Source of the DNA: Mycobacterium sp. 236(2023)
Lineage (GTDB): Bacteria; Actinomycetota; Actinomycetes; Mycobacteriales; Mycobacteriaceae
Direction of reading: 5' to 3'
Assembly (NCBI RefSeq): GCF_029623955.1
Contig: NZ_JARSBP010000003.1
Span: 992,001-1,056,000, forward strand
DNA: 64,000 nucleotides
Below the pieces are notes generated by a model. That model worked only from the letters and a program-made list of their open reading frames with translations. It did no database searches and was not told where the DNA came from. A program made the translations under genes and the position numbers. Shown here piece after piece: positions 25,579 to 35,945 of this stretch. Numbering within the stretch: position 1 is the stretch's first letter; every line of letters begins with the position of its first letter.

Positions 25579-26778
25579 GTGCCGCCGACAAGGGGAGCCC
25601 GTCTGGCGCGCATCGCGCCCGCGCTCCTGATCCTCAGCATTGCCGCCCGTCTGGCATGGACGTACCTGGTGCCCAACGGTGCGAACTTCGTCGACCTGCA
25701 CGTCTACGTCGGCGGCGCCGCCGAACTCGACGGTCCCGGCACGCTCTACGAATACGTCTACGGCGAGCAGACCCCCGACTTCCCCCTGCCGTTCACCTAT
25801 CCACCGTTCGCCGCTGTGGTGTTCTTCCCGCTGCATCTCCTGCCGTTCGGCGTGGTGGCGTTCGCCTGGCAGGTCGGCATCATCGCCGCGCTGTACGGCG
25901 TGGTGCGGATGAGTCAGCGGCTACTCGGTCAGGACGACCGGCGTGTCGCGATGCTGTGGACGGCCGTCGGCATCTGGACCGAACCGCTGCGCAGCACCTT
26001 CGACTACGGCCAGATCAACGTCCTCCTGGTGCTCGCGATCCTGTACGCGGTCTACACGTCGAAGTGGTGGTTGTCGGGTCTGCTCGTCGGGCTCGCCGCC
26101 GGCGTCAAGCTCACACCCGCCGTCGCGGGCCTCTATTTCGTCGGGGCACGCCGCTGGGCCGCGGTGTTGTTCTCCGCCGCCGTTTTAATCCTGACGATCG
26201 GCGTGTCGGCCATTTTTGTCAGCGGACAGACGCGGTACTACTTCACCGAGCTACTGGGCGACGCCGACCGCGTCGGCCCGGTGGGCACGTCGTTCAATCA
26301 ATCGTGGCGCGGCGGCATCTCGCGAATCCTGGGCCACGACGCGGGGCTGGGCCCGGCCGTGCTGATCGGGATCGCGGCGACGGCCGTGCTCGCCGTGCTG
26401 GCCTGGCGCGCCATCGATGGCGCCGAGGACCGCCTCGGCGGGATCGTCGTGGTGCAACTGTTCGGGCTGTTGCTGTCCCCGATCTCCTGGACGCATCACT
26501 GGGTGTGGCTGATCCCGCTGATGATCTGGCTGCTGCACGGTCCGCTGCGGGCCGAGGTGGGGGCGCGGGTGCTGGGATGGGGCTGGTTGCTGCTCGTGCT
26601 CGTCGGGGTGCCGTGGCTGCTCAGCTTCGCCCAGCCGACGATATGGGTGATCCCGCGGCCCTGGTATCTCGCGTGGGCAGGTCTGATCTACATCGTCGCC
26701 ACGTTGGCGACGCTCGCGTGGATCGCTATCCGAGGATCCCGTCGATATCGCGAGCCATCTCCACGTCCTTCTCCGTGA
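25579..26778 (+). CDS. pimE: Polyprenol-phosphate-mannose-dependent alpha-(1-2)-mannosyltransferase
   Basis: GT87-type integral membrane glycosyltransferase, 399 residues and about ten membrane helices. It adds the fifth mannose in higher phosphatidylinositol mannosides on the outer face of the membrane. The first extracytoplasmic loop [19 protein letters not shown] carries the conserved acidic residue, and [15 protein letters not shown] and [20 protein letters not shown] are near-invariant in PimE as I remember Rv1159. GTG 25579 is the first usable start after an in-frame stop. TAGAGT (25548-25553) is a possible -10. Its 3' end overlaps the convergent pterin dehydratase gene by 53 bases. Confidence 0.9.
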   Translation: MPPTRGARLARIAPALLILSIAARLAWTYLVPNGANFVDLHVYVGGAAELDGPGTLYEYVYGEQTPDFPLPFTYPPFAAVVFFPLHLLPFGVVAFAWQVGIIAALYGVVRMSQRLLGQDDRRVAMLWTAVGIWTEPLRSTFDYGQINVLLVLAILYAVYTSKWWLSGLLVGLAAGVKLTPAVAGLYFVGARRWAAVLFSAAVLILTIGVSAIFVSGQTRYYFTELLGDADRVGPVGTSFNQSWRGGISRILGHDAGLGPAVLIGIAATAVLAVLAWRAIDGAEDRLGGIVVVQLFGLLLSPISWTHHWVWLIPLMIWLLHGPLRAEVGARVLGWGWLLLVLVGVPWLLSFAQPTIWVIPRPWYLAWAGLIYIVATLATLAWIAIRGSRRYREPSPRPSP

Positions 26779-27007
26779 TCCCGTCCTCGGAGTGCGTCAC
26801 CAGAGCGAAAGTCACTGTCCGCCAACGGATATCGATATCCGGGTGATGGTCTTTGCTCTCGGCGTGCTCGCCGACGCGGCGCACCGCGTCGATGCCGTCG
26901 AGGAACGCCGGGAATTCGACCGATCGGCGTATCGCCCCGTCTTTGCGCTCCCAGCCATCGAGATCCGGCAGTGCGGCGTCCACTTGTTCATCCGTTAACA
27001 CAGCCAT
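26726..27007 (-). CDS. phhB: 4a-hydroxytetrahydrobiopterin dehydratase (PCD/DCoH)
   Basis: 93 residues. The family motif with the catalytic histidines, [16 protein letters not shown], is intact, as is the N-terminal [16 protein letters not shown]. The enzyme dehydrates 4a-hydroxy-pterin; in bacteria without phenylalanine hydroxylase its role is unclear, possibly molybdopterin-related. Sits between pimE and mutT2, as Rv1159A does. TACCTT (minus strand, 27020-27015) lies seven bases before the ATG, suggesting a leaderless message. Confidence 0.9.
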   Translation of the reverse strand: MAVLTDEQVDAALPDLDGWERKDGAIRRSVEFPAFLDGIDAVRRVGEHAESKDHHPDIDIRWRTVTFALVTHSEDGITEKDVEMARDIDGILG

Positions 27008-27034
27008 GGTCTTGAAGGTATACCGTCTGGCCGG
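27008..27034. promoter_or_regulatory. 27-bp bidirectional promoter phhB/mutT2
   Basis: The whole space between the two divergent ATGs is 27 bases. A central GGTATACC gives TACCTT on the minus strand (27020-27015) and TACCGT on the plus strand (27021-27026). Each is 7-8 bases from its start codon, so both genes are probably leaderless and their -10 elements abut. Confidence 0.6.
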
Positions 27035-27427
27035 ATGTCAAACCTGATCGTGGTCGCGGGTGCGCTGATCGAGAGCGGTGCGCTGCTCGTCGCGCAGCGC
27101 AACCGCCCGCCGGAGCTCGCCGGGTTGTGGGAACTGCCCGGCGGCAAGGTCGCGCCGGGGGAGAGCGACGAAACGGCCCTGACGCGGGAACTCCACGAGG
27201 AACTCGGCGTACACGTGACCGTCGGCGCGCGCCTGGGCGCCGACGTCGCGCTCAGTCCGACGACGACGTTACGCGCCTACGTCGTCACCCGCGTCGCGGG
27301 CGAGGTGACGCCCCACGACCACCGCGCGCTGCGGTGGGTGCGCGCCGACGAACTCGACGCGCTCGCCTGGGTGCCCGCGGACCGGGCGTGGCTGCCCGAC
27401 CTGGCGGCGGTCCTGGGTGGGGGCTGA
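27035..27427 (+). CDS. mutT2: NUDIX hydrolase MutT2 (8-oxo-dGTP / dCTP type)
   Basis: 130 residues. The Nudix box begins [24 protein letters not shown] with all the catalytic acids. Substrates of the mycobacterial MutT2 family are oxidised or methylated nucleotides (8-oxo-dGTP, 5-methyl-dCTP, dCTP), so it cleans the nucleotide pool. Position after phhB matches Rv1160. The ATG at 27035 follows TACCGT by eight bases. Confidence 0.88.
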   Translation: MSNLIVVAGALIESGALLVAQRNRPPELAGLWELPGGKVAPGESDETALTRELHEELGVHVTVGARLGADVALSPTTTLRAYVVTRVAGEVTPHDHRALRWVRADELDALAWVPADRAWLPDLAAVLGGG

Positions 27428-27538
27428 TCGCCGAGGGCAAGCCGGCAGGCCGTCGCCCAACCACTCGTCGCGCAGCCAGTCGAGGTCTTCGTTCGTGTTT
27501 GCCCCACCGGCCATCGGCACACATTAGTCTCCCCGACT

Positions 27539-28615
27539 ATGCGCGTGCTGCAGTTCATCTGGCGCGGTGTGCTCGCCTTCGACCGCGTGGGTTCGCGCAT
27601 CCCGCAACTGATCCAGATGTGGCTGCTGGAACTGTTCTTCGCGCTGCCGCTGACGTTCTTCATCGCGAAGGCCATCGACATCCGAGGTGCCTTCGGCGTG
27701 CCCGGCACGGGAGAGTCGATGCCCGGCGTCTTCTGGGGTGCGTTGGTCGTGGCGCTGGTGGCGGGATTCTTCTTCTTTCGCGGACTGGTCCGTCCCCGCG
27801 TCGTGCAGGGATCGTGGACGCCGATGGTCAGAGCCGATGTCGGCGACTTCACGGTCTATGCGGGCAACCGCTCGTGGACCGCGCATTACGTCTACCTGAC
27901 AAGCCACCCTTCGTATGCGCTGCTGCTTCTGCTGACCGCGCCGATCCCGGCGTCGATGGTGCTTGCGACCGAGAACAACGGAGACAGCACCTTCTACTTC
28001 CGGGCCGCGGGTTTCGTCGGCCTCGCCGTGTTGGGACTCATGGCCGTGGCGCGGCTATTGGCTTGGTACGTCTTCCGATTCGGCCGCAGCATCCTCGACG
28101 CGCAGACCGCCGATGCCGGAGTGTCACAGCGCAAGCTCGGGTGGGAGGTTGCGTGGAAACCGGTGCTGATGCTGATGGTGCTGATCTACGGCATTGTCGC
28201 CATTCCGCTGGGTTGGATGTTCTGGCAGCAGGCACGCACCATCGACGCGCTGCCGGTCGTCGCCATCGGCGATGATGCCCATGCGGGCGAATACCGCCGT
28301 GTCGAAGGACGATTGGTGGGTGAGCCCGTCTACTGGGCACCCAACGGCACCGGTCGCGGAGGCAACAACTACGCGGGAGCCGGTGTGCTGGTGGATCTTC
28401 CGTCCGGCGGTGAGGCGCTGCTGCTGGCGGAATCCCTCTCAGTCGCTGATTTCAGAGGTGTCATCGAAGACGTCCGCGGGCAGCAGATCGCCACCCAGGG
28501 CAAGGTCATCGACGAGGTCACCGAGGATCAGATCGAGTACTACGGCTTCGATGTCGACGACTTCCCGGTAGCGTCGGCCGACGGCCGCGTGATGGTGCTG
28601 CTGTCCTATCCCTGA
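27539..28615 (+). CDS. Membrane protein of unknown function
   Basis: 358 residues, not recognised. About four membrane helices: near residues 28-45, 62-78, a pair at 125-175, and 215-235. A soluble C-terminal domain of about 120 residues (EYRRVEGRLVGEPVYWAPNG, LPSGGEALLLAESLSV) resembles the beta-rich domain of E3-ligase/DUF3592-like bacterial membrane proteins, but I am not sure. The 111-base gap before it holds no gene I can support. It begins a plus-strand run of three membrane-protein genes in the place where M. tuberculosis carries the nar genes. Confidence 0.6.
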   Translation: MRVLQFIWRGVLAFDRVGSRIPQLIQMWLLELFFALPLTFFIAKAIDIRGAFGVPGTGESMPGVFWGALVVALVAGFFFFRGLVRPRVVQGSWTPMVRADVGDFTVYAGNRSWTAHYVYLTSHPSYALLLLLTAPIPASMVLATENNGDSTFYFRAAGFVGLAVLGLMAVARLLAWYVFRFGRSILDAQTADAGVSQRKLGWEVAWKPVLMLMVLIYGIVAIPLGWMFWQQARTIDALPVVAIGDDAHAGEYRRVEGRLVGEPVYWAPNGTGRGGNNYAGAGVLVDLPSGGEALLLAESLSVADFRGVIEDVRGQQIATQGKVIDEVTEDQIEYYGFDVDDFPVASADGRVMVLLSYP

Positions 28616-28624
28616 GGAGATGAG

Positions 28625-28930
28625 ATGACGACAGACGAACGAATGTGGAAGGCCGCGACGTGGTCCACGCCGTTCGCTGTCCAGGCGGTGATCGCCGTAA
28701 CCGGCCTAGCCGCATGGCTTTTGGGCTCTGTTCTCGGAACGGAGGACGACAGTGACCGGCAGGTCGTCCTGCTCTCGGCGACAGCGGTCGCCGTGGCCGT
28801 CTCGGTGGTCACCGGCGGTCTGCTGCTGACCCGACCGGATCCGCAGCAGCGGGGCATCGCTCTCGGGGTTTTCGTATCTGCTGCAACGGTGCTGATCGGA
28901 GGTGCCGGAATTGCCATCGCATTTTTCTGA
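28625..28930 (+). CDS. Small membrane protein
   Basis: 101 residues with three hydrophobic helices ([62 protein letters not shown]). GAGGAG precedes the ATG nine bases after the stop of the upstream gene, so they form an operon. Not recognised. The next gene overlaps it by 29 bases. Confidence 0.6.
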   Translation: MTTDERMWKAATWSTPFAVQAVIAVTGLAAWLLGSVLGTEDDSDRQVVLLSATAVAVAVSVVTGGLLLTRPDPQQRGIALGVFVSAATVLIGGAGIAIAFF

Positions 28931-29195
28931 CCGGATCCGGTTCGGCCCCGCGAGCTTCATCGCGTGCGCGGTCAACATGATGGTGCTCGAGCTGATCACC
29001 TGGTTCCTGATGCCGATGTGGGTATTCGTCCCGTTCATCGTGGGCCCGATTGTCGCCGTCAACGCGGCAATTGCCTACGGCCTGACCAAAATTGGCTCGG
29101 TGGCACAGATCGGCCGCGGGATGCTCATCTCGTGCATCGCCGCGCCACTGTCGATCGCGCTCGCCTTCGGCGCGATCGTGAACTTCCAGGGCTGA
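28902..29195 (+). CDS. Small membrane protein
   Basis: 97 residues, three hydrophobic segments ([57 protein letters not shown]). GTG 28902 lies inside the preceding gene; the true start could be slightly later. Ends one base before the stop of the convergent zinc-ribbon gene. Not recognised. Confidence 0.55.
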   Translation: MPELPSHFSDRIRFGPASFIACAVNMMVLELITWFLMPMWVFVPFIVGPIVAVNAAIAYGLTKIGSVAQIGRGMLISCIAAPLSIALAFGAIVNFQG

Positions 29196-29468
29196 CTAGT
29201 AGCGCAGGCGGTCGCCGGCCACCCGCACGTCCGCACGGCTGCCCGGATGGGAGATCGCATGGATCGGATGGGTCAGGACCGGATGCCTGCACTGTGGACA
29301 CGACGCCTGGGCGCGATTGGCCGAGCTGAACGTCAGATGCCGACACTCGCCGCAGCGCACGACGTAGAACGCGCCGATCCAGTTGGCCAGACCCAGGAAA
29401 ATCGCCAGCGTCGTCAGCGTGGCAAGGACTGTGATCAGAACAATGGTGAGAACCGGATAAACCGTCAT
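29196..29468 (-). CDS. Membrane-anchored zinc-ribbon protein
   Basis: 90 residues. One or two N-terminal membrane helices ([25 protein letters not shown]) precede a zinc-ribbon pattern CGEC-N16-CPQC ([14 protein letters not shown], then [13 protein letters not shown]). The C-terminal tail is short and basic. Function unknown, perhaps regulatory or assembly-related at the membrane. It faces the three small membrane-protein genes convergently. Confidence 0.6.
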   Translation of the reverse strand: MTVYPVLTIVLITVLATLTTLAIFLGLANWIGAFYVVRCGECRHLTFSSANRAQASCPQCRHPVLTHPIHAISHPGSRADVRVAGDRLRY

Positions 29469-29522
29469 GGTGGCCGACCTCCGAAAAATGCCACACGGAT
29501 GGAGTCCACGGTACGCCGGGGA

Positions 29523-29738
29523 TCAGGCCTTTCGAGCTCGCTTGTACACCTTTTCCAACTCTTTGCCTCGGATGCCGAGGAGCTCGGCCTTGTGCACCTT
29601 GTGAATGACCAGAGGACATTTCTTGCAGCGGGGCTTGCTGCGGCAGCACTTTTTCTTCGGCTTGGCGGCCGCAAGCTTCTCGATTTTCAAGTGACGGGAA
29701 TCTCTCGTTTTCGCGATCGGTGCACTGCACTGCGACAA
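29523..29738 (-). CDS. Small basic Cys-rich protein
   Basis: Up to 71 residues, very Lys-rich, with a metal-binding-like cluster [17 protein letters not shown] and a C-terminal charged helix [12 protein letters not shown]. The start is uncertain: only a TTG at 29738 or 29688-type codons are available in frame. It is divergent from typA with almost no space between them. Looks like a real small protein because of the ordered Cys pattern. Function unknown. Confidence 0.55.
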   Translation of the reverse strand: MSQCSAPIAKTRDSRHLKIEKLAAAKPKKKCCRSKPRCKKCPLVIHKVHKAELLGIRGKELEKVYKRARKA

Positions 29739-29746
29739 TCACCGGC

Positions 29747-31654
29747 GTGACTGCACGCCCCGATTTCCGCAACGTCGCCATTGTTGCCCACGTCGACCAC
29801 GGCAAAACCACCCTGGTCGACGCAATGCTGCGCCAGTCGGGTGCCTTGAGCCACCGCGGTGACGACGCGATCGAACGCCTGATGGATTCCGGTGACCTGG
29901 AAAAGGAAAAAGGGATCACCATCCTGGCCAAGAACACCGCCGTGCACCGGCATCACGCCGACGGCGGTATGACGGTCATCAACGTCATCGACACCCCGGG
30001 GCACGCCGACTTCGGCGGCGAGGTGGAACGCGGCCTGTCCATGGTCGACGGCGTCGTGTTGCTCGTCGACGCGTCCGAGGGGCCACTGCCGCAGACCCGG
30101 TTCGTGCTGCGCAAGGCGCTGGCCGCGCACCTGCCCGTCATCCTGGTCGTCAACAAGACCGACCGGCCCGACGCCCGCATCTCCGAGGTCGTCGAAGAAA
30201 GCCACGACCTGCTGCTCGATGTCGCCTCCGACCTCGACGAGGAGGCTCAGGCCGCCGCGGAGAAGGCGCTCGACCTGCCCACGCTGTACGCCTCCGGGCG
30301 TGCGGGCATCGCCAGCACCACGGCCCCGTCCAACGGCGAGAACCCCGACGGTGAGAACCTCGACCCGCTGTTCGACGTGCTGCTTGAGCACATCCCGCCG
30401 CCGCAGGGTGATCCCGAAGCTCCGCTGCAGGCGCTCGTCACCAACCTCGACGCGTCCGCATTCCTCGGCCGCCTCGCGCTGATCCGCATCTACAAGGGCC
30501 GCATCAAGAAGGGCCAACAGGTCGCCTGGATGCGCGATGTGGACGGCCACCCCGTCATCACGACGGCGAAGATCACCGAACTCCTCGTCACCGTCGGTGT
30601 GGAACGCACCCCGACCGACGAGGCCGTCGCCGGTGACATCGTGGCGGTCGCCGGCATCCCCGAGATCATGATCGGCGACACCCTCGCCGACCCCGACCAC
30701 GCACACGCGCTGCCACGCATCACCGTCGACGAACCCGCCATCTCGGTGACAGTCGGCACGAATACGTCGCCGCTGGCCGGCAAGGTGTCGGGTCACAAAC
30801 TGACGGCCCGAATGGTGAAATCCCGCTTGGATTCCGAGCTCGTCGGCAACGTGTCCATCAAGGTCGTCGACATCGGCCGCCCCGACGCGTGGGAGGTCCA
30901 GGGCCGCGGCGAGCTCGCGCTGGCCATCCTCGTCGAGCAGATGCGCCGCGAAGGTTTCGAGCTGACCGTCGGCAAGCCGCAGGTGGTCACCCAGATGATC
31001 GACGGCAAGCTGCACGAGCCGTTCGAAGAGCTGACCATCGACAGCCCCGAAGAGCACCTGGGCGCCATCACCCAGCTGATGGCCGCCCGCAAGGGCCGCA
31101 TGGAGCAGATGACCAACCACGCCGCCGGATGGGTGCGGATGGACTTCATCGTGCCCAGCCGCGGCCTCATCGGGTTCCGCACCGACTTCCTGACTCTGAC
31201 CCGCGGCACCGGCATCGCCAACGCCGTGTTCGACGGCTACCGGCCGTGGGCCGGCGAGATCCGTGCCCGCCACACCGGCTCGCTGGTCAGTGACCGCAGC
31301 GGTCAGATCACCCCGTTCGCGATGATCCAGCTGGCCGATCGCGGCCAGTTCTTCGTGGAGCCGGGCCAGGAGACCTACGAAGGTCAGGTCGTCGGCATCA
31401 ACCCGCGCGCCGAGGATCTCGACATCAACATCACCCGTGAGAAGAAGCTGACCAACATGCGGTCGTCCACCGCGGACGTGATGGAGACGCTGGCCCGCCC
31501 GCTGGAACTCGACCTGGAGAAGGCGATGGAGTTCTGCGCCGAGGACGAGTGCGTCGAGGTCACCCCCGAGATCGTGCGCGTGCGAAAGGTCGAGCTCGTC
31601 GCGTCGCTGCGGATGCGTGCCAAGGCCAGGGCGAAGCAGCAATCCCAGTCGTAG
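29747..31654 (+). CDS. typA: Ribosome-associated GTPase TypA/BipA
   Basis: Translational GTPase of the EF-G family, 635 residues; acts on ribosome assembly and stress adaptation. G1 is AHVDHGKTT near residue 15, G3 DTPGHADF, G4 NKTD. The C-terminal BipA domain includes [15 protein letters not shown] and [19 protein letters not shown] 29747 is preferred to an upstream in-frame start at 29720, since GACAAT (29734-29739) is a fair -10 seven bases before it. Position before lpqW matches Rv1165. Confidence 0.93.
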   Translation: MTARPDFRNVAIVAHVDHGKTTLVDAMLRQSGALSHRGDDAIERLMDSGDLEKEKGITILAKNTAVHRHHADGGMTVINVIDTPGHADFGGEVERGLSMVDGVVLLVDASEGPLPQTRFVLRKALAAHLPVILVVNKTDRPDARISEVVEESHDLLLDVASDLDEEAQAAAEKALDLPTLYASGRAGIASTTAPSNGENPDGENLDPLFDVLLEHIPPPQGDPEAPLQALVTNLDASAFLGRLALIRIYKGRIKKGQQVAWMRDVDGHPVITTAKITELLVTVGVERTPTDEAVAGDIVAVAGIPEIMIGDTLADPDHAHALPRITVDEPAISVTVGTNTSPLAGKVSGHKLTARMVKSRLDSELVGNVSIKVVDIGRPDAWEVQGRGELALAILVEQMRREGFELTVGKPQVVTQMIDGKLHEPFEELTIDSPEEHLGAITQLMAARKGRMEQMTNHAAGWVRMDFIVPSRGLIGFRTDFLTLTRGTGIANAVFDGYRPWAGEIRARHTGSLVSDRSGQITPFAMIQLADRGQFFVEPGQETYEGQVVGINPRAEDLDINITREKKLTNMRSSTADVMETLARPLELDLEKAMEFCAEDECVEVTPEIVRVRKVELVASLRMRAKARAKQQSQS

Positions 31655-31761
31655 CCGCGAGCGTGCGCACATGGCGGAGAACTCGGTCAGCGGCCGCCCT
31701 GGCCGCACACTCGGCGGGCGCCCCGGCCCGTGAGGGAAACCTCCGTCGATACGCTTGGTGC

Positions 31762-33624
31762 GTGCCGACCGCCCGACGCCTCCTGACCTGTGCGGTCGTG
31801 TCGAGCGTGCTGTTCACCGCCGGTTGCACCGTCAGCCCGCCGCCCGCTCCGCAGAGCACCGACACCACCGAGTCCACGCCGCCGCCGCCGATGAAGGCGA
31901 CGCAGATCATCATGGCGATCGACTCGATCGGGCCCGGCTTCAACTCGCATCTGCTGTCCGATCAGTCCCCGGTCAACGCGGCCATCAGCTCTCTGGTGCT
32001 GCCCAGCTCGTTCCGGCCCGTCCCCGATTCGCGGACGCCGACGGGCTCGACGTGGGAGATGGACACGTCGCTGCTGGAATCAGCTGAGGTCACCAGCCAG
32101 GACCCATTCACGGTGACGTACAAGATCCGTCCCGAAGCGCAATGGACCGACAACGCCCCGATCGCCGCCGACGACTTCTGGTACCTGTGGCGGCAGATGG
32201 TCGGCCAGCCGGGCGCCGTCGACCCCGCCGGCTACGACCTGATCACCGGTGTGCAGTCCGTCGAAGGCGGCAAGACGGCCGTCGTGACGTTCGCCAAGCC
32301 CTACCCGGCGTGGCGCGAACTGTTCAATGACATCCTTCCCGCCCACATCGTCAAGGACATCCCCGGCGGCTTTCCGGCCGGACTCGCGCAGGCGCTGCCC
32401 GTGACCGGCGGCCAGTTCCGCGTCGACACCATCGACCCGCAGCGCGACGAGATTCTCCTGGCCCGCAACGACCGGTACTGGGGCGAACCCGCGACGCCCG
32501 ACCTGATCCTGTTCCGCCGCGCGGGCACCCCTGCGGCACTGGCGGATTCAATCCGCAACGGCGACACGCAGGTCGCGCAGGTACACGGCGGGTCCGCGGT
32601 GTTCGCGCAGCTGTCGGCCATCCCCGACGTGCGGACCGCGCGGATCGTGACGCCCCGCGTCATGCAGCTGACGCTGCGCGCGCAGCAGCCCGCGCTGACC
32701 GACACGCAGGTCCGCAAGGCGGTCCTCGGCCTGCTCGATGTCGACCTGCTCGCCGCCGTCGGCGCGGGCGACGACAACACCGTCACGCTGGCCCAGGCGC
32801 AGGTGCGCTCGCCGTCGGACCCCGGCTACGTGCCCACCGCCCCGCCGGCGATGACCCGCGACGAGGCGATGTCGCTGCTCGGCACCGCCGGCTACCAGAT
32901 CGAATCCGTCGAGTCGCCCGATCCGTCGGCGCCGCCGGACAACGACCGCGGCCGGCTCGTCAAAGACGGCCAGCCGCTCACGCTCGTCCTCGGCGTCGCC
33001 GCCAACGATCCGACGTCGGTGGCCGTCGCGAACACCGCGGCGGACCAGTTACGCAGCGTGGGCGTCGCGGCGTCGGTGTCGGCGCTGGACCCGGTGACGC
33101 TGTACAGCGATGCGCTCGTCAACAACACCGTCGACGCGGTGATCGGCTGGCACCCCGCCGGTGGTGACCTCGCGACGTCGCTCGCGTCGCGCTACGGCTG
33201 TCCCGCCCTGCAGGCCACCGCCGTCCCGACCACCCCCGGCGCGCCGTCGCCGACGTCGGAGCCCGACGACCCTGGGAAGCCGGGGGAGCCCAGCCCCGAA
33301 CCGCCGCGGACCACGGCGACGCAGACGCCACCCGCCCCGGCCCCGGAAGCCGGCGAACTCGTGCAGGCGCCGAGCAACATCACCGGCATCTGTGACCGCA
33401 GCATCCAGCCCCGCATCGACGCGGCGCTGCACGGCACCGCCGACATCGCCGACGTCATCGATGACATCGAGCCCCGGTTGTGGGAGATGTCGACGGTGCT
33501 GCCGATCCTGCAGGACACGACGATTGTCGCCGCGGGCCCCAGCGTTCAGCACGTCAGCCTGACCGGGGCGGTACCGGTCGGCATCGTCGGCGACGCCGGA
33601 ACCTGGGTCAAGCTTCCGCAGTAG
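31762..33624 (+). CDS. lpqW: Lipoprotein LpqW (substrate-binding-protein fold)
   Basis: 620 residues. Signal peptide with lipobox FTAGC near residue 18, then the oligopeptide-binding-protein (SBP_bac_5) fold: [20 protein letters not shown] and [15 protein letters not shown]. In mycobacteria LpqW is not a transporter subunit but steers PIM intermediates towards lipoarabinomannan synthesis, working with PimE; a functional link with pimE in this window follows. A Pro-rich linker ([16 protein letters not shown]) interrupts the C-terminal part. TACGCT (31750-31755) lies six bases before the GTG, a leaderless layout. Confidence 0.9.
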   Translation: MPTARRLLTCAVVSSVLFTAGCTVSPPPAPQSTDTTESTPPPPMKATQIIMAIDSIGPGFNSHLLSDQSPVNAAISSLVLPSSFRPVPDSRTPTGSTWEMDTSLLESAEVTSQDPFTVTYKIRPEAQWTDNAPIAADDFWYLWRQMVGQPGAVDPAGYDLITGVQSVEGGKTAVVTFAKPYPAWRELFNDILPAHIVKDIPGGFPAGLAQALPVTGGQFRVDTIDPQRDEILLARNDRYWGEPATPDLILFRRAGTPAALADSIRNGDTQVAQVHGGSAVFAQLSAIPDVRTARIVTPRVMQLTLRAQQPALTDTQVRKAVLGLLDVDLLAAVGAGDDNTVTLAQAQVRSPSDPGYVPTAPPAMTRDEAMSLLGTAGYQIESVESPDPSAPPDNDRGRLVKDGQPLTLVLGVAANDPTSVAVANTAADQLRSVGVAASVSALDPVTLYSDALVNNTVDAVIGWHPAGGDLATSLASRYGCPALQATAVPTTPGAPSPTSEPDDPGKPGEPSPEPPRTTATQTPPAPAPEAGELVQAPSNITGICDRSIQPRIDAALHGTADIADVIDDIEPRLWEMSTVLPILQDTTIVAAGPSVQHVSLTGAVPVGIVGDAGTWVKLPQ

Positions 33625-34837
33625 TTCTCCTGCGCCTCAGGACGGCGATCCCGTACGACGCATACGCGCCGACGGCGAACACGATCAGCAGCCACACCGG
33701 CGGACGGGCCAGCTCCCACACGAACAGCGCCGCGAACAACGGCGACCGCTGGGTGATGGCCAGCACGCCTGCCGCGCAACTCAGCGACACCGCCGCGACG
33801 TGCAGATCCGTTCCCGCCCACTGGTTCAGCGCGAGTGTGACCAGCGCGCCGGCGGCCGCTCCGGTGGCCAGCGCCGGCGTGAGCAGCCCGCCGACCGCGC
33901 CCGCCCGCAGGAACAGCGTCGTCAGCAGCGGCTTGAGGAGCAGGATCAGCGCCGCCGACGTCAGGGTCAGGCCGCTGTTCATGCTGACCTCGAGAATGCT
34001 GCGCCCGTTGCCCGGCAGTTCCGGCAGCCAAATCGAGCAGACGCCCGTCAGCAGCCCGGCGATCGCGATGCCCGGAATCGCCAGCCATGAGTCGAGTTTC
34101 AGGTTCGGCAGAGAATCCATCACGCGCTCGAACGCGAGCCCCACCGCGACGGCCAACGGCGCCAGCGCCAGCGCCAGGAAGGCGAGCAGATACGACAGCC
34201 GGGCGTCCGGCCATGACAGCGGATGCTCGAGATGGGTGACCGGTGCGGCGACGGCCACCGCGATGCTCGACGTGATCAACGCCGTGCCGAGCGCCCGCGG
34301 CTGCCACGTGCCGAGCAGGATCCGGGCGGCGAACACCGCGCCACCCAGCGGCACGCTGTACACCGCGCCCAGGCCTGCGCCAGCCGCGCACGCCAGCAGG
34401 ATCGCGCGGTCCGCTTCGGTCAGCGCGAGCCGCGAGACACCGAAATCGCCCCACGCCGCGGCGAGTTGACGCGGCGCGCCCTCCCGCCCCAGTGAGGCGC
34501 CCGACCCGACCACCAAGACCTGGAGTCCGGCGTCGACCGTCATCAACATCCGGGGGACGGGCCGCTCACCGGCCAGCGTCGCGGACAGCGACGGCTGGGC
34601 ATAGCGCCGCCGCAGCGCCCACCAGCCGCATCCGGCCAGCGCCCCGCCCACCATCGGGCCGACGGCGCGACGGACGGGATTGCTGCTCTCGACGCCGTCG
34701 AGCAGCGAGCCGAAATCGTACTGATAGGTGAGGTGTTCGATCCCGTGCAGCAGCAGCGTGGTGGCGGCGCCGCCGACTCCCGCGAGCAGACCGATGACGA
34801 CGACCGCGCACCCGAAGTGCACGGCGCGGCGGTTCAC
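33608..34837 (-). CDS. ClC-family chloride channel/transporter
   Basis: 409 residues and about ten or more membrane helices. The ion-pore motifs are [14 protein letters not shown] (the gating glutamate of GREGP is kept, though the proline is Ala) and [12 protein letters not shown]. No C-terminal CBS domains. Exchanges or conducts chloride, possibly for pH homeostasis. GTG 34837 follows TAGATT (minus strand, 34849-34844) by six bases, a leaderless layout. Its stop overlaps the end of lpqW by 17 bases. Confidence 0.85.
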   Translation of the reverse strand: MNRRAVHFGCAVVVIGLLAGVGGAATTLLLHGIEHLTYQYDFGSLLDGVESSNPVRRAVGPMVGGALAGCGWWALRRRYAQPSLSATLAGERPVPRMLMTVDAGLQVLVVGSGASLGREGAPRQLAAAWGDFGVSRLALTEADRAILLACAAGAGLGAVYSVPLGGAVFAARILLGTWQPRALGTALITSSIAVAVAAPVTHLEHPLSWPDARLSYLLAFLALALAPLAVAVGLAFERVMDSLPNLKLDSWLAIPGIAIAGLLTGVCSIWLPELPGNGRSILEVSMNSGLTLTSAALILLLKPLLTTLFLRAGAVGGLLTPALATGAAAGALVTLALNQWAGTDLHVAAVSLSCAAGVLAITQRSPLFAALFVWELARPPVWLLIVFAVGAYASYGIAVLRRRRTTAEA

Positions 34838-34898
34838 GAGGGGAATCTATGCCAGGGCGGGCTGCGGCGACGGGCAACGAGCAGGCAAGCTGGTCGGA

Positions 34899-35753
34899 AT
34901 GGAGACCCCGCGGCTGCTGTTCGTCCACGCCCACCCCGACGACGAGACCATCACGACCGGCGCCACGATCGCGCACTACGTCGCGCGCGGTGCCCAGGTG
35001 CAGGTCATCACCTGCACGCTCGGCGAAGAGGGTGAGGTTGTCGGCGAGCAGTGGGCGCAACTGGCCGTGGATCACGCCGACCAGCTCGGCGGTTACCGCA
35101 TCGGCGAGCTGACCGCGGCACTGTCCGCGCTCGGCGTCGACGGCCCGCGCTACCTGGGCGGTGCCGGACGCTGGCGTGACTCCGGCATGGACGGCACCCC
35201 CGCCCGGCATCGGGAACGGTTCGTCGACGGCGACTTCGCCGAGCAGACAACGGTTTTGGCGGCCGCGATCGACGAGCTGCGTCCTCACGTCGTCGTCACG
35301 TACGACCCCAACGGCGGCTACGGGCACCCCGACCACATCCACACGCACCGGGTGACGACGGCGGCCGTGGAGGCGGCGACCTGGCGCGTGCCCAAGTTCT
35401 ATTGGACGGTGACGTCGCAGACGGCGCTGGTCTCGGGCCTGAGCGACATGGGGGACGTGCCCGACGGGTGGATCACGGTGTCGGCCACCGACCTGCCGCA
35501 GTTCGGATTCGCCGACGACAAGATCGATGCGGCACTCGATCTGGCCGCCCATTCGGACGCGCGCGTCGCGGCGCTGCGCGCCCACGCCACGCAGATGACC
35601 GTCGCCCCCGACGCGCGGAGCTTCGCGCTGTCGAACAACCTGGCGCTGCCCATCGACTCGACGGAGTACTACGTGCTGGCAGCGGGGACAGCGGGGGACC
35701 GGGATGACCGCGGCTGGGAAAGTGATCTGCTGTCCGGGCTGACCCTGGGTTGA
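34899..35753 (+). CDS. mshB: GlcNAc-Ins deacetylase MshB (mycothiol synthesis)
   Basis: 284 residues. Zinc-dependent deacetylase of the LmbE/PIG-L fold that removes acetate from GlcNAc-inositol, the second step of mycothiol synthesis. Metal motif HAHPDDE at residues 10-16 and the distal [11 protein letters not shown]. The ATG at 34899 gives the expected N-terminus [16 protein letters not shown]. Divergent from the ClC gene; matches Rv1170. Confidence 0.92.
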   Translation: METPRLLFVHAHPDDETITTGATIAHYVARGAQVQVITCTLGEEGEVVGEQWAQLAVDHADQLGGYRIGELTAALSALGVDGPRYLGGAGRWRDSGMDGTPARHRERFVDGDFAEQTTVLAAAIDELRPHVVVTYDPNGGYGHPDHIHTHRVTTAAVEAATWRVPKFYWTVTSQTALVSGLSDMGDVPDGWITVSATDLPQFGFADDKIDAALDLAAHSDARVAALRAHATQMTVAPDARSFALSNNLALPIDSTEYYVLAAGTAGDRDDRGWESDLLSGLTLG

Positions 35754-35796
35754 CGGTCCTGAATGTGCTCCTTGCGTCCGCGGCACCCCGGCCGGG

Positions 35797-35802
35797 TATA
35801 AG
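35797..35802 (+). promoter_or_regulatory. Promoter -10 TATAAG before the 35-residue gene
   Basis: TATAAG (or TAAGCT overlapping it) is one of the best -10 elements in the window. TTGCGT at 35772-35777 is a possible -35 with a 19-base spacer. Transcription would start about 30 bases before the small gene at 35838. Confidence 0.5.
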
Positions 35803-35837
35803 CTGCCCGGAACCGACCGCGCACGGAAGGGCAAGAC

Positions 35838-35945
35838 ATGGACCCGGACCTGGATCCCAACCTGCAGCACTGGCAGGACCGTCTCGACAACTTCCAATGG
35901 GTCGTCGGCTCGCTCGTCTCGCTGCTCGACAGCATCCCGACCTGA
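35838..35945 (+). CDS. Predicted 35-residue small protein
   Basis: Sequence begins MDPDLDPNLQHWQDRLDNF and ends SLVSLLDSIPT: an acidic start, two Trp, then an amphipathic or hydrophobic helix. GGAAGG (35825-35830) lies seven bases before the ATG and a TATAAG promoter lies upstream, which is better start evidence than many larger genes here have. Its TGA overlaps the region where the next membrane-protein gene may begin, suggesting translational coupling. Not recognised; could act on or with the next membrane protein. Confidence 0.6.
   Translation: MDPDLDPNLQHWQDRLDNFQWVVGSLVSLLDSIPT

Noticed and set aside
27428-27538. Short minus-strand frame starting MAGGANTNEDLDWLRDEW in the gap after mutT2
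   Set aside because: The first residues look protein-like, but the frame then runs antisense through mutT2 with no domain; could be a remnant, not enough to call a gene.
29687-31708. Long minus-strand open frame opposite typA
   Set aside because: Antisense shadow; no recognisable domain, and typA is complete on the plus strand.
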